Source: Quercus robur (lineage: Eukaryota > Streptophyta > Magnoliopsida > Fagales > Fagaceae). From it: 64,000 nucleotides of DNA. Position 1 is the first letter of the stretch; the number at the start of each line of letters is the position of its first letter. This document shows positions 44,068 through 55,560 of this stretch, one piece after another. The notes below the pieces were generated by a model. The model did no database searches, had not been told where the DNA came from, and saw nothing but the letters and a program-made list of their open reading frames with translations. The position numbers and the translations under genes were made by a program. The stretch is from the NCBI RefSeq assembly GCF_932294415.1, contig NC_065545.1, positions 18,418,857 through 18,482,856 of the forward strand, read 5' to 3'.

Positions 44068-44466
44068 GAACAAAGTTTAGCTACAAAATTAATTGTAACC
44101 TAAAGCTACAACCTTATTCAATATCCTTTTATTCGAGGTGAATTTTGACAAATCCACCATTGAATTACATCTTATTCTTATATCTTCCTTGCTTACAAAA
44201 TTTCTAGAAAATTAAAGATATTGGTTATGTCATCAATGAATTGTTTAAATTGCAAATTTTTAGAAGTTTGAAATTATGTGTAAAATATAAGGTTATAGAT
44301 CATATAGTTCATACTATCTAATTGACACAAAATTTGACGTGTGCATTAAAAGCATAAAAAACATGCAATTCAACGATTAGATTTTCAAAATATGTAAAAA
44401 AAAATTATTTTATTGAGTAATGTTGTAGCTTTAAGCTATAACCAATTTTGTAGCTAAACTTTGTCC
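44068..44466. mobile_element. Inverted-repeat MITE (GACAAAGTTTAGCTACAAAA family)
   Basis: Left end AACAAAGTTTAGCTACAAAA, then TTGTAACCTAAAGCTACAAC. The right end on the other strand reads GACAAAGTTTAGCTACAAAA, then TTGGTTATAGCTTAAAGCTA. About 400 bp, AT-rich and non-coding. A second copy lies at 52664-53154 inside a hAT element. Confidence 0.78.
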
Positions 44467-44535
44467 TTAACGAATTATGAAAAAAAAAAAATTGTATACA
44501 TGATGGATAAAAAATCATAAGAATACCATTTCACT

Positions 44536-44570
<35 letters not shown>

Positions 44571-44994
44571 AGTGTAGATATATTTTCAATTTATTTTGTT
44601 GTTTTAGATATATTTTCAATTTTACTTTTGTTAATTGTTAAGTGTTCAAATGCATGAATTGAAGTGCATTTAATAGCTTATTATTTAATGATTTATTTTT
44701 ATAAAAATAATATGTATAATTTTGAGAGATGCAATCTGTGTAATAGGTTTATTAATATTTCATTCATTTTAGCTAGTTAGTTCTTTGCCAAAAAGACAAG
44801 GGTGGTGGAAGGATACGCATGATGAATCTAAATTTCTAATTCACTGTTATGTTATGTTTATTTGGAACTTATTAATTGTTTGATCCTTACAGGGTTGGCA
44901 AAGCAGATTGCTTGTAAAATTTTGAGTTTGATTAAGAAGGCATCAAAAGACCTAGATAACTTGTTGATGAGACAGAGTAGGTGTAATCATTAGA

Positions 44995-45344
44995 ATTTGG
45001 CAGGCAAAAATATTCCTTTCTCTCTTGGAGCTCTAGAAGTTGAAGCAATAGCAGCGGACACAAGCCTTATTTTTGCAGAAGATGTAGGGATTAGAGATGT
45101 TATTGTCAAAAGTGATTCCTGTTTAGCTACAAGGGCAGCTCTTGGACTAGCCCTGCCACCCACAACCATATCTGGGGTGATCTCTGGTATCCTACCATTT
45201 CACATTATAGCAGAGGAGGTTGTGTCTAAGGTTTCTTTTGGCTATACACCTTTAGCTCTTGTTCAAGAGATATCCAAGGTTGGAAAGAAGGAGACTCATC
45301 ATCTGCTCAACACAAATAAGATTCTTTCTTATTCCGTTATATAG
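44995..45344 (+). pseudogene. LINE-type RNase H domain fragment
   Basis: An open stretch of about 115 residues. PFSLGALEVEAIAADTSLIF, a Ser-Asp pair (VKSDSCLATRAAL) and a C-terminal VSFGYTPLALVQEISK resemble the RNase H domain (RVT_3 type) at the end of plant L1-like LINEs. Residue pairs such as E..D are visible, but the upstream catalytic portion is absent and no reverse transcriptase lies nearby. The retained open frame might suggest domestication, but a LINE remnant is simpler. Confidence 0.55.
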
Positions 45345-45479
45345 GATAAAAGAGTTTAGTTTTGTCTAAATTTGTTTGCTTCTCATAGTACTATGTGCTA
45401 TGGACACTTAAGTTTATCGTGGTGGAAATTGTGTGAAGTTCTAATTGTAAATGAGATTTACTAGTCTTTCAACTCCTTT

Positions 45480-45632
45480 TAAAGTATGAATGTGTGTGAA
45501 TGGTTTTAAATTTCTTTTGTGTATTGTTCTATTATGGATGTGTGTGAATGGTTTTAAATTTTTTTTGTGTATTGTGCTTTTAAAGTATGAATGTGTGTGA
45601 AAGGTTTTAAATTTCTTTTGTGTATTGTGCTT
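45480..45632. repeat. Tandem repeat of about 60 bp, roughly three copies
   Basis: AAGTATGAATGTGTGTGAAT followed by GGTTTTAAATTTCTTTTGTGT and ATTGT recurs about three times with small differences. Confidence 0.85.
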
Positions 45633-45639
45633 ATAATTG

Positions 45640-46790
45640 AGATGGGTATTTTATGTGTGCTCTTGAATATACTTTGGTTCCCCTTACTATGACTTGCTAA
45701 TTTGATTCTGCTCCCACACCTTTTAGGTTTTCCATTAGCTAAAAACTGAACTTTAAATTTTGTAGTCATGCTACATTGTAACGATTAAGGTTGGCTATCT
45801 CTATACCAAGAATTTGATATTCCTTGAATTACTTCCATGTTGCCAATCACTTACCATCTTTAACGTAAATGCCTTTTTGAATTAAATGTAATGGTTAGAA
45901 CAGTGATCACATACAAGGATTAAAGAAAATTGTAGCTAGAACATATACTTCATGCTGCCAGGACTCAACCAAAAGCTTCTTGAAACAATTTTCAAATGGG
46001 ATAACTAAAAGACCTTTCAGTTAAATAAGCAATATAAAAGACATTTTAACAATTCTTTTATAAAATCAAAATTACATGGATGCTTATTTAAATTCACAGA
46101 CAGGTCGTGAATTTTCAAATAATTCAAGCCCACTAATACTCCTGTACCATACAAACTAAAATTTGACATAATAACAAGATCAAATTTCTCCTCACTAGCC
46201 TACCGAAAAGCATATGAGATTTTTACATTGGCCTTATATCTGATCCACTACAATGGCTCTCATACTTGGATGCATATAAGCTATGATACTGGCTCCATAA
46301 CCAACCAAAGAAGCATCTACTGGTTTATTAGCAAGACAACAGACTAGGGAGTGTGATCTTTGTACAAGCATTAAGATGTTTGTTAGCCATCTTTCTTACT
46401 ACTAATCTGGCACCCACTTTACCAAGCTGAGTCAAGTTGCCCCCTCTACTACCATGGTTTCTTTTGGTTTGGTATCTATTGGGAAGTGCATATTAAAATA
46501 TAAGTATTAGAAAGACAAAACCAAACTAGACAATGGGTTGTAACAAAACAAAAATTATACTGTATCATTTCATTCATTTCATAAACAAACCAACAAATTC
46601 CTATATACTGTATCATTTCATAAAAACTAGAAACTTAAAGGCAAAATTCCCCAAGAAGAAAACTAGAAATTTAAATTTATGAACAAAATTAACTTCAAAT
46701 TCTACATACGGAATGTGATGTTATAAACACAATGAATATGCGAAACTAGTAATCGTTTCAGTTTACATGGATGAACCAAAATGAGAGATT
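45640..46790. other. AT-rich intergenic DNA without recognised features
   Basis: No exon signals, inverted-repeat ends or tandem array were found. Confidence 0.5.
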
Positions 46791-46796
46791 TAAAAA

Positions 46797-47470
46797 ATGA
46801 TAAAGCATATCAAATCCACAAGTCATGAGCTAGTGTCCTTGAGGCTTGGACAAAATACAAAATACAGTCAATGGAAAGGACCCCAACCATATAGAGCAAG
46901 GACCAAAGACTTGGAATCAAAAAATATGCACTACGTACAAACAGTGTTCATTACACTCTGGTCCATTTGGAACCATAGAAACTGGGTAACCCATGAAGGG
47001 AAAACTCCCAACCCCCTAGAGGTCATTCTAACTGTTCAATCTCTTATACGCAGGTACAAGGAAGCCTTTAGCAATTGTGCTGTTACATCCTATAGAAGCA
47101 CGGATCAGAAGAGATGTGATCAGAAAATTAGAGTTCCTTAGCAGCTCATCATCAAAATTGTTGGTGTCAAACAAAAGAGACTCAATAGAGCAGGGATTGC
47201 CTACGAAGCCAAAAGCATGAATGGAGATACCATTATGCAGGGAGTTTCAAGCTGTACAGCAAAACCAGTACTAGTTACCATTCAAGAAGCTATGCTAGAG
47301 GCAGCTATTAAAGCTAGGAATTTGGGCTACACCCACTTTTTGTTTCTCAATGATAGTAGAAGAGCAGTCTAGGTTTTCAATAGGGAATGCATTCCCAACT
47401 GGCAGGAAAAAATTTTGTTAACAGACTGGATTCATCCTGACAACTATGATCAATGTTTGTCCTCAAATTG
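46797..47470 (+). pseudogene. LINE 3' fragment (zinc-finger/RNase H region)
   Basis: The first open part (46797-47141) contains TVFITLWSIWNHRNWVTHEG, typical of the region just before RNase H in plant LINEs. Farther on, another frame reads RAGIAYEAKSMNGDTIMQGV and, after a short stretch, EAMLEAAIKARNLGYTHFLF, a degraded RNase H domain. More than one frame is needed, so it is broken. It abuts the left edge of OMA1-like copy C (47513). Confidence 0.6.
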
Positions 47471-47784
47471 ATCATTATAGTTGTACGACCCTTGACATAA
47501 ATACATAGTAGGCCCCAGAAAATGAGCAATTGATTCTATTTCAGCATTTAATGGCTCATAGAAACACTAGTACATCACACTAAAATTAAGAATTCAGCAA
47601 AACGATAGACCCTAAGAAAAATTGAATAATATAATCAAAAGTAATATCTCTCTACTTGTACTTATAATTCCAAAATGAGTTATACCATGAAGAATTCATG
47701 CATCTCTCCATGTAATTAGTTTTTTTTTTTTTTTAATTAAAAAGAAAAACAAAACAAAAAAACCAACCAAGCATTAAATTTCCA

Positions 47785-48708
47785 TTAATCAAGCATGCTC
47801 TTATAAATCACGCTTCTCAAATTCATGTAATCTTTTACTTTCTTGAACACTGCAAACATTTCTCCCATTTCCTCTTTTAGTAGATTCTTATTGAAAGTTT
47901 GGCCCGACTTCTCTAATACGCCAATTGCTGTTTGAGGGTCATATCCAGCAGATGTCATTAACATTAATCCAATATGATTTGCCTCCCTTTCATTCCTATA
48001 ATTGAAACAAAGTGTAGCATTATTATAATTTGACATGAAAAACATATAACTAAACTTTTAAGTAAAAGTTAGCGCAAAGAAAAAAACCAAGGTAGAAGAA
48101 TTTGGATTTTCAAACGATATTATGGACACCACACAAAAAGAAATTTCAACCACTTTTGGCTTTGTTTGATCAATACTAAGGGTCCATTTGGTAGAGGAGT
48201 TTGAGTAATATTGTTTGTAGTTTTTTAAAATACGTGTGAAAATATGTGTAATGTTATTTAAAAACTGAAAATAAGTTGTTTAACAACTCTACCAAACATG
48301 GCCTAAAAGTCTAAAAGAGAATAGACAAAAAAAAAAAAAAAAAAAAAAAGCTTTCAAAGTACATTCAAATGCTTTCTTTAGATTCAAAAATCTATATATA
48401 ATCTCAAGTATTTCAATCCATAGGAAGTGGTCCCACTCAACAATTGTTTTAGTATCATTAACAGTTTTGGGTGTGAATTTACCAAACAATCACGGCTAGG
48501 GAAAAAGCTAATCCTATGTTTTTTTTTCCTTGAGAAGAAGCTAATCCTAAATTAGGATTGTAGTATATAGTATATATATACCATGCTAATAGTTTGGATT
48601 AGTATTATTTTACTTGATTTATGGGCCTCCTGACCATAATAAATAAAATAAACGACCAAATTATACATCCTTGTGATTCCTACTTTCAAAAATAAAATTC
48701 TTTAAACC

Positions 48709-48743
<35 letters not shown>

Positions 48744-49889
48744 GGAATTCAAAAGGGAAAATAAATTAATTGAACCAATGCATTTGCAATGATTAAAATG
48801 ACTTAAACACATAGTACCAAAGATTGATAAAGAAGAAAATAATATCATCTGCGAGTATAAGCCCAAAACAACTCTTCAAATCCAGACTTCTCTTGGAATA
48901 TACGAGTGAGAAGATAGATACTCCAGCAAAACCTTATATAAATTCTTGCTATATGTCGACCCACATTATGCCCAATCTAAGAAGAAAAAAAAAATTGTAA
49001 TATCCTAATCATAAAATATCCAAAGAAACAATTAATATAAAAAGAAAAAGAAATAGACCTCATGCCCAATAAATAATGCTAACTCTGCATCGGACTTTAG
49101 ACTGTCGAGCAACCCCCTAGGAATAACAATCCTTCTATTAAAGTGGGAGAAGTGGCAAAAGTGTAAAGCATCTTCTTCATGAGGGCAATCCAACACATAA
49201 ACTTCCCAATTTTTTCCATCCAAATGTTTAGTACTAGGTTTCCATAAGAGTTTATGATCAGAAAGAAGATTCCCTCCTTCATATTTAAAGTTGTTAATGT
49301 GATCTCCATTTTCTCTTTCCCACTCGCAACGTACCCTATACTCTCTAAAATCTCCATCCTCACATGAATGCCCACTGACCTTGCACTCCTTTTCAAGCCT
49401 TAACCCCACCTTTATTGCTCTAACCAAATTTGTAGCTACAGATTGTGCCCTAATACTCCTAGGGTCTGATAAAGGGAGTAAATCTTCTTTGTATCTCTCC
49501 ATAAACATCTTCTAGCGATCCTCTACCCTCCTTTCCTTCGTTGTTTCTTTGGTAACAAGTTGAATTTGTTTTGTGTATGGTACTCTTTGAGTAACACAAG
49601 CAGCAAAAGCACCAAACAGCAAACTACCTTTGTTTCTTTTACAAAATCTCAGACATCTTTGTGCCCACAAATTAAGTGAAGGAGTTGTAGCTGCACCGTT
49701 TAGGAATTTCTGAGAAAAATTTGCATGGTAAAATCTCCTAGTACATGTATGAATCATATGTTGCACTCCAATTACTCCAGCCAACCCCATAGAAGGAACA
49801 ATCTTCGAACTGAAAATTCTACTTGCTGCAATCATGTTATGGCTACTTGACATGAACTGGCTTCCCATCAATTTTATCAAAGAAAACCC
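47785..49889 (-). pseudogene. OMA1: OMA1-like copy C (pseudogene, all three exons present)
   Basis: Counterparts of all exons are collinear: exon 1 (about 49889-49059), exon 2 (48976-48846) and exon 3 (47995-47785). Several lesions relative to copies A and B are visible. The paired start codons (ATGGTAATG in B) have become AAGGCTAAT. A TGG codon in the EDRWK stretch is TAG (near 49515). The donor after exon 2 reads ATG|AT instead of ATG|GT. An 18-nt in-frame deletion removes LSYVRI from the membrane helix. HEXXH would read HEIGH here as well. The remaining sequence is highly similar to A and B, so the decay is recent. Confidence 0.88.
48180..48303. mobile_element. Small hAT-like MITE in OMA1-like intron 2 (copy C)
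   Basis: The same element as at 38283-38407 and 41361-41488, with ends GGGTCCATTTGGTAGAG and CTCTACCAAACATGGCCT. Confidence 0.75.
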
Positions 49890-49989
49890 AATTAGCCTTC
49901 ACCTTAAGCTAAGAACAATATTGAAAAAATTTGTTTTCTCTGCCACTTTAAGACCTAGAGGGTCTGTGAGATACGTTGTGACCACATAT

Positions 49990-50245
49990 GTCTTATAAAT
50001 AGGACTACACATAAACATAAACATAAACATACACATACACACACATAAACATACACATACACACACTCATACACATACACATACATAAACATACATACAT
50101 ACATAAACATAAACACATATGCACATACACATAAACATAAACATACACATACATACATAAACATACACATACACGTACACACTCATACACATACACATAC
50201 ACATACACATACATAAACACACATACACATATACATACATTTTTA
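49990..50245. repeat. (ACATAA/ACATAC)n microsatellite
   Basis: A long mixed array of ACATAA, ACATAC and ACACAT units. Long ORFs across it on the minus strand (repeated Tyr-Val/Cys-Val) are artefacts of the repeat. It lies immediately upstream of the start region of OMA1-like copy C. Confidence 0.95.
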
Positions 50246-50465
50246 GTTCTCGCCTTAGGTCTCAAAATGTCTAGGGTTGTCCATGTTTTCAACACAAAAT
50301 ACAGAGCAACACAGAAAAAAAAAAAAAAAAAAAACAAAAAAAAAAAACAAAGATTAAGCAAACATCATGCCGTGTTTTCTTAGAAACCAAACAGATCAAA
50401 GAAAAAAACATATTTCCCTTTGCTGTCCCACATTTTCTCAGCACCCAAACACCAAGCAAACACAA

Positions 50466-51353
50466 AATAAAAATCGATATGGCCGAAATTTATCGTACCA
50501 GCCGGTACTGAAACACCTTTGTTTTGTACCGCTCAAAATACCGGACTATACTGGATATACCGGCGAATACCGGACATATCGGCCGGAAAGTAAAAATCGG
50601 CCGGTACAAAAGATTCAGAAAAAAAGAAAAGAAAGAAAAATATAAAAAATAAGTTAATGGCAAATAACTCATGATCTCTACCGTTGTCACTACATTTCCG
50701 GTCGTCACTCCCATGTCGCCGATCATCTGCCCCGCTTGTTTTGTTCATCTCCTTCTTCTTCTTATTCTTCATCTTCAACTTTGAGATTTAACTATCTTCC
50801 CTTCCCTTTCATTTCTTTTTATTTTGGGCCTTTTAAGTTTTTGTGGCTATTGTTTTGTGTGCCACGGACAACTCACGTGACGTAACTATGCTATAAAAGT
50901 AATAACTTTTGAATTTTAAATTTCAACTACACCACTTTAGTATTAGAATCTTATCTTATGCGTGCCATCCGTTAACAAAATGATTTTGTGTATTATTATT
51001 ATTATTATTGTACATGTTTCTTTTTTATGAGAAATTCTATTCAGAAAATGTGGAGAAGATAAATACGTGGGGAGTTTTTTAAGCTATTGAGTAGAAGTAG
51101 GAGTTTATTAGAAGCAGGAACACATTTCAATATAGAAGTAGGAATTTATTATTTTTTTCAATTTACTATTTTAACCCCATTTTTAAGTTTTAGGTAGGGG
51201 TATTTTTGACAGTAAAAAAAAGTAATAACTAACTTTCTTTTGCTAATTTACTATTTTAACCTCATTTTTAAATTGTTGGTTAATTAATTTAGGGGTATTT
51301 TTGACAGGAAAAAAAGCAATAACTAACTTTTTGAATCCTCTTAATATATACAG

Positions 51354-51394
<41 letters not shown>

Positions 51395-51490
51395 ATTCAA
51401 AACAGTATACCGGTATTGACCGGTACCCAAAATATATCATACCGCTGTCCAAACCGGTATAACCTCCGGTACAGTATTAACTTCCTTGGC
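50466..51490. mobile_element. Element with CCGGTA-rich ends
   Basis: The left part (50470-50610) carries many CCGGTA, CCGGAC and CGGCCGG motifs (ACCAGCCGGTACTG, ATACCGGCGAATACCGG). The right part (51405-51475) carries ATACCGGTATTGACCGGTAC and AACCGGTATAACC. Between them is AT-rich DNA with an (ATT)n run (51355-51393). The arrangement suggests a transposable element with subterminal motif clusters, but exact ends and a target duplication are not visible. Confidence 0.5.
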
Positions 51491-51806
51491 AAAAATATCC
51501 AAAAAAATAAATAAATAAATAAATAAAAAGGGGGTTATGGATCTCCAAAGTGAAAACTACATTCAATTACTAAACTATTTTGCTAATGTATCATATATGG
51601 GGAAAAAAAAATCAATGAATTGGAGAATGGAGAATTTACATTCAGGTAAAGGTGGCTACGATTCTCCAAAAGGAAATGTGGTCGGAAATTCTCAATCAAT
51701 TCCAAAGATTTAATTGGAGAGAGAGAGTACCAATTCTATACAGCACTAATAGTGACTAATTAATGACTATACATAATGACTCACTTAGTAAATAAAGGGT
51801 AAATGG

Positions 51807-51967
51807 GAGTAATTCTTAGGTACTCCCGGAGCACGGAGAATGGTGCACGCTCCCCTCTTTCATATTTATGGTAGGGTTCACTCATTAAATTCATGGTGGG
51901 GTCTACCATAAATGTGAGAGGAGGGAACACCATTTCTCCGTACTCCAAGAGTACCTAAGAATTTTCC
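51807..51967. mobile_element. Mutator-like MITE, second copy
   Basis: 161 bp. Begins GAGTAATTCTTAGGTACTCC and ends CCTAAGAATTTTCC, the same ends as the copy at 26408-26562. The 9-mer GGTAAATGG flanks it at 51798-51806 and 51968-51976. The paralogous block at 39366-39385 is unoccupied. Confidence 0.92.
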
Positions 51968-52501
51968 GGTAAATGGAGGGAAACAAGATGAGAGAATAGG
52001 TAAATGATCGTATAAATAAACAATACTCAATCATCTGTGGGGGGAAAAAAAACACTACTAAACCCCAAGAGATCCATTTTAGCAAATAAACACAATGAAA
52101 ACACGGATGACCCAAAGCCAATGAGTCCTAACTCCTACACGTAGTCATTAATGACCACCTCATTGGTTTACCACTGTATGAGCAACCAAACATAGTAAAA
52201 AACTATTTGATTCTTTTATGTTTTTTCTAAGTTCTAGAACAAAATTACTTAAATTTCATTATTTACTCATTTCAATAATTTATTTTCTTGTTTCAATCTT
52301 TTATAAACTCCTAAACGAAGTATAAGGTATAGTATACTTTAATTTTCCATTTGATGTCTGTGCAACTATTCTTTGTATTTTAAGTTGTACAAGCATTTCA
52401 AGTCTAGTTATGTCAAACCGTAAATAAAAATTCTGGTTTTGCAAGTTGAGGTGCATATGGATTACTTGCATATGTTGGCTAAGTTGTGTATGCCTACTCT
52501 T

Positions 52502-53089
52502 CAGGGGCAGCTCCACATAAAGTCTAGGGTGGTCAGGGGACCACCCTAGCTTGGGAAAAAAAAAATTATGTATAAATTTTAAAAATTTATGATTTTTTTT
52601 TTATCCTTAAAAAAACATTGTGATTGCCCTAAATATTTTTTAGGCCCAACGTAATTAAATTTTGGACAAACTTTGGCAATAAACTTGGTTGTAGACTAAG
52701 GCTACAACTCCATATAATTTTTTTTTTTTTTATTGAATGTGAATTTTAACAAATTCATCATTTAATCACATTTTCTTCTTATATTCTCCTTACTTGCAAA
52801 ATTTCAAGAATATCAAAAATCAATAGTCATCAATTAAATGTTTAAATTTTGAGTTTTTGTAGTATAAAATTATACATATAAAATACGTTTATGAATTGAA
52901 TAGTAAATAACATCCAATTGACATGAAATTTGACATATGTTTTAAGAATATAAAGAACATGCAATTCAACTATTAAATTTTCAAAATATGTCGCAATGAT
53001 AATTTGTTTAGTGAGAGCTGTAGTTTTAGGCTACAACTAAGGTAAGTTTCTTTAAAAAACCTTCTCCCCTCTCCTCATGTGTGTGTGTT

Positions 53090-53120
<31 letters not shown>

Positions 53121-53446
53121 GGCTACAGCTAAGTTTGTAACAAATCTTTGTCCTTAAACTTTGGTCTCCTTAACAATATATTAGATCCTTACAAACAAAA
53201 ACAAAAATTCCAAGAAAAATTTTATTTAACTAAAATTTTGAAAGAGATGTAGTTTGCAATATTGATAATTAGACTATCATGTAACAATTTCAAAATATAA
53301 ATATTCGTAGAAGGAAATTGTAAGACTTTATGTGTTTGCGTGTGGTTTTTTTTCGTCAATATATGAAGTTTTCTTTTTATTAAATTTTGTATAATTTAAG
53401 TTTCTTAATGACCGCCCTCAAAAAAAAATTCTTAGAGCCGCTAGTG
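52502..53446. mobile_element. hAT-like non-autonomous element with 8-bp duplication
   Basis: Starts CAGGGGCAGCTCC and ends near AGAGCCGCTAGTG, imperfect inverted ends of CAGGGGCGGAGC type. The flanks are CTACTCTT (52494-52501) and CTTCTCTT (53447-53454), an 8-base duplication with one mismatch, as expected for hAT. The unoccupied site is visible in block X near 39847-39860. A different MITE (52664-53154) is nested inside. Confidence 0.8.
52664..53154. mobile_element. Inverted-repeat MITE nested in the hAT element
   Basis: Aligns with 44068-44466: left GACAAACTTTGG..TTGTAGACTAAGGCTACAAC, right AGGCTACAGCTAAG..CAAATCTTTGTCC, with shared interior ACAAATTCATCATTTAATCA-like blocks. Confidence 0.65.
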
Positions 53447-53794
53447 CTTCTCTTCTGCATTCTGTTTGTACCTGTTAAATGGGCTACTTGTCTACGTTCC
53501 CTTGTGGGCTGTTAGCACATATATTTGAATTGGAAACGTGGAAAGGTAGGTCTCTTTTGGGTTGAATTTTCTATTGTTTATTATTTGATATGGTCAATGG
53601 TTTTCATTTATTTCTTGAATTCATAGACATGGCATAGAAATTTACGAGATGGTTGGGTTATGCGAATATGGTAAAACGGATCAAAATTTTCTAACCATAC
53701 CTAACCCAAAAATACACAATCCTAATTCGGTTTTTTGACCCGAAATAAAAACGGGTTGACATGTAACTCGACCCCTTTTTTTGGGTCAACCTAG

Positions 53795-54490
53795 CCCGAT
53801 GTTAGGAGCTTTAGTTGCTGATTATGATGGCATGAGGAATTGGAGTGCTTGGGCAACATCAAGCCAGTCACTTGGCTCTATGTTTTCTAAACACACCAAT
53901 GGCTCCTCATGCCTATCTAGTAAAGCTCCTAACTGCTCTTTGAGGTGGACAAGCCTGGTCTCCCTGCTGGATTCAAAATGATGAGCATGATGAGGGGCAA
54001 CCTGTGGAGGCACCTTGCTTCACATGATGCCTCAAGGCCATGGCAGAGGAAGGCCATGGTGGGCAGAGACGAATTTTGATGTTGGGCAGCAGTAGGTGGT
54101 GCTGACCCTATGAGATGATGCATGGCATTGGTGGCTTGGCTGATGGTTGCTTTGTGTGTGGGCTTGGTAGCTTGAGTGCAAGGCAATGCTGGGCTGCTGT
54201 GATGATGATATGTTGTGCAAAGCATTGGGCTGGTTGGTGTTGGCAAAATGCATGGACTTGTGTGAGTGAGCTGATGACAGTTACTTGATGTGCTGCAAAT
54301 GGGCATGTTGTGTGGGCTGTGATGCTAATGAGAAGGGCTTGGGCAGGGGCCAAGCCTTCTAAAATGTACTGGAACAAGTGTATGTGGGCTGCTGGAGCAT
54401 GGGCAGAAGCCCCACAATATGCTGAGACATAGGCTGGCATGTGCAGCAGCAGTTACCAGCAATTACCAAGCAATTCCTAACTTTCCTGAT
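53795..54490. other. G/C-richer block of unknown nature
   Basis: Rich in TG and GC (TGGGCTGCTGTGATGATGA-type), with overlapping short ORFs in several minus-strand frames, none with a recognisable domain. The left flank (53690-53790) has GACCCGAAATAAAAACGGGT, a small inverted repeat. It may be part of a decayed mobile element; the evidence is insufficient. Confidence 0.35.
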
Positions 54491-55260
54491 GATTAGACAC
54501 TACAAGAAAAGAGTCTACTAGCGAGGCTCAAATACCCTCGCAAAAATTCAAATATCGTCACAAAAAGTTATTAGCAAGAGCATATGGCCCTCGAAGGCCG
54601 TCGTATTTGCTCTTGTCTCAAAAAGAAATTTTGCGACCACACCTTCGCAAATAAATAATTTACGAGGGCAACCCACCGTCGGTACTGAACAAATTCGCCC
54701 TCACAAATATATTACCAAACGACGAGAAAAGTCGACAACTTATTTTTAGCGAGGGAAAACAGTCGTCGTTAACAACTATTTGTAAGAACCTTTATACCCT
54801 CGCAATTAGTTATTTGCGAATTCCAAATTGACGACATACTTTTTAACGACAAATAATGACATCGCTAAAATTTATTTGTGAGGGCTTTTAACCCCTCGCA
54901 ACTTATTTTTAGCGAAGAAAAGCAGACATCGTTAATAACTATTTGTGAGGACCTTTATACCCTCGCAATTAGTTATTTGCAAATTTCAAATTAACGACGA
55001 GACAAATAATGTCATCGCTAAAATTTATTTGTAAGAGATTTTATCCCCTTGCAATTAGTTAGGAATAATAGTGACGACATTAAACTATCACTTAAAACGT
55101 TTTGCAAGGAGTTAAAGAGAGTCGCTATTCTATAAATTGTGAGGGACTTTGTTGTCACTATAAAGTTATTTATGACCAAATTTTTATGTCATCAGTGATA
55201 ATATTTTATTATTTATTTATTTATAATTTATTTTATATCATTTTTTGTTTAACTATCATA

Positions 55261-55352
55261 TTACAATAGTACAATAATTACTAAAAATTGATACAATAGT
55301 ACAATAATTACTAAAAATTGATACAATAGTACAATAATTACTAAAAATTGAT
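55261..55352. repeat. 30-bp tandem repeat, three copies
   Basis: The unit ATACAATAGTACAATAATTA then CTAAAAATTG occurs three times with exact 30-base spacing. It lies within the CACTA-type element. Confidence 0.95.
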
Positions 55353-55479
55353 CCATCAAAAGATAAAAATTCATATAAGTTCAAACTTTAAAATATAGAA
55401 TATACAAAGAAATCCTGAAATTAAAAACCTTGTTTTAAATTTAAACAGCCAGAATTATGACAAAATCTATATTAATCTT

Positions 55480-55560
55480 CCTCTGAGTCACCCTCCAAGC
55501 TGTTTTCGACCTCCTTGTTATTGTTTGCGTTATCCTCTTCATCTCTGCTAGTATCATCCT
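55480..55560 (-). pseudogene. Acidic C-terminal exon-like segment
   Basis: Read on the minus strand, an open segment encodes KDDTSRDEEDNANNNKEVEN followed by more acidic residues and a TAA stop. Such acidic tails occur at the end of CACTA-encoded proteins, but 27 or so residues cannot be assigned. A splice acceptor upstream is plausible but unproven. Confidence 0.3.

Larger units (their letters stand above)
51545..53660. repeat. Duplicated flank block X, second copy (with MITE and hAT inserts)
   Basis: Homologous to 39100-40060 but longer because of two transposon insertions (51807-51967 and 52502-53446). It lies on the promoter side of OMA1-like copy C. Confidence 0.85.

Noticed and set aside
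49955-50361. Long minus-strand ORFs rich in Tyr, Val and Cys
   Set aside because: They are translations of the ACATAA/ACATAC microsatellite and the adjoining poly-A run, with no protein character.
53822-54440. Overlapping His/Ala/Ser-rich ORFs as a possible gene
   Set aside because: Several frames are equally open, none shows a domain or splice signals, and the composition is explained by CAT/GCA-rich low-complexity DNA.
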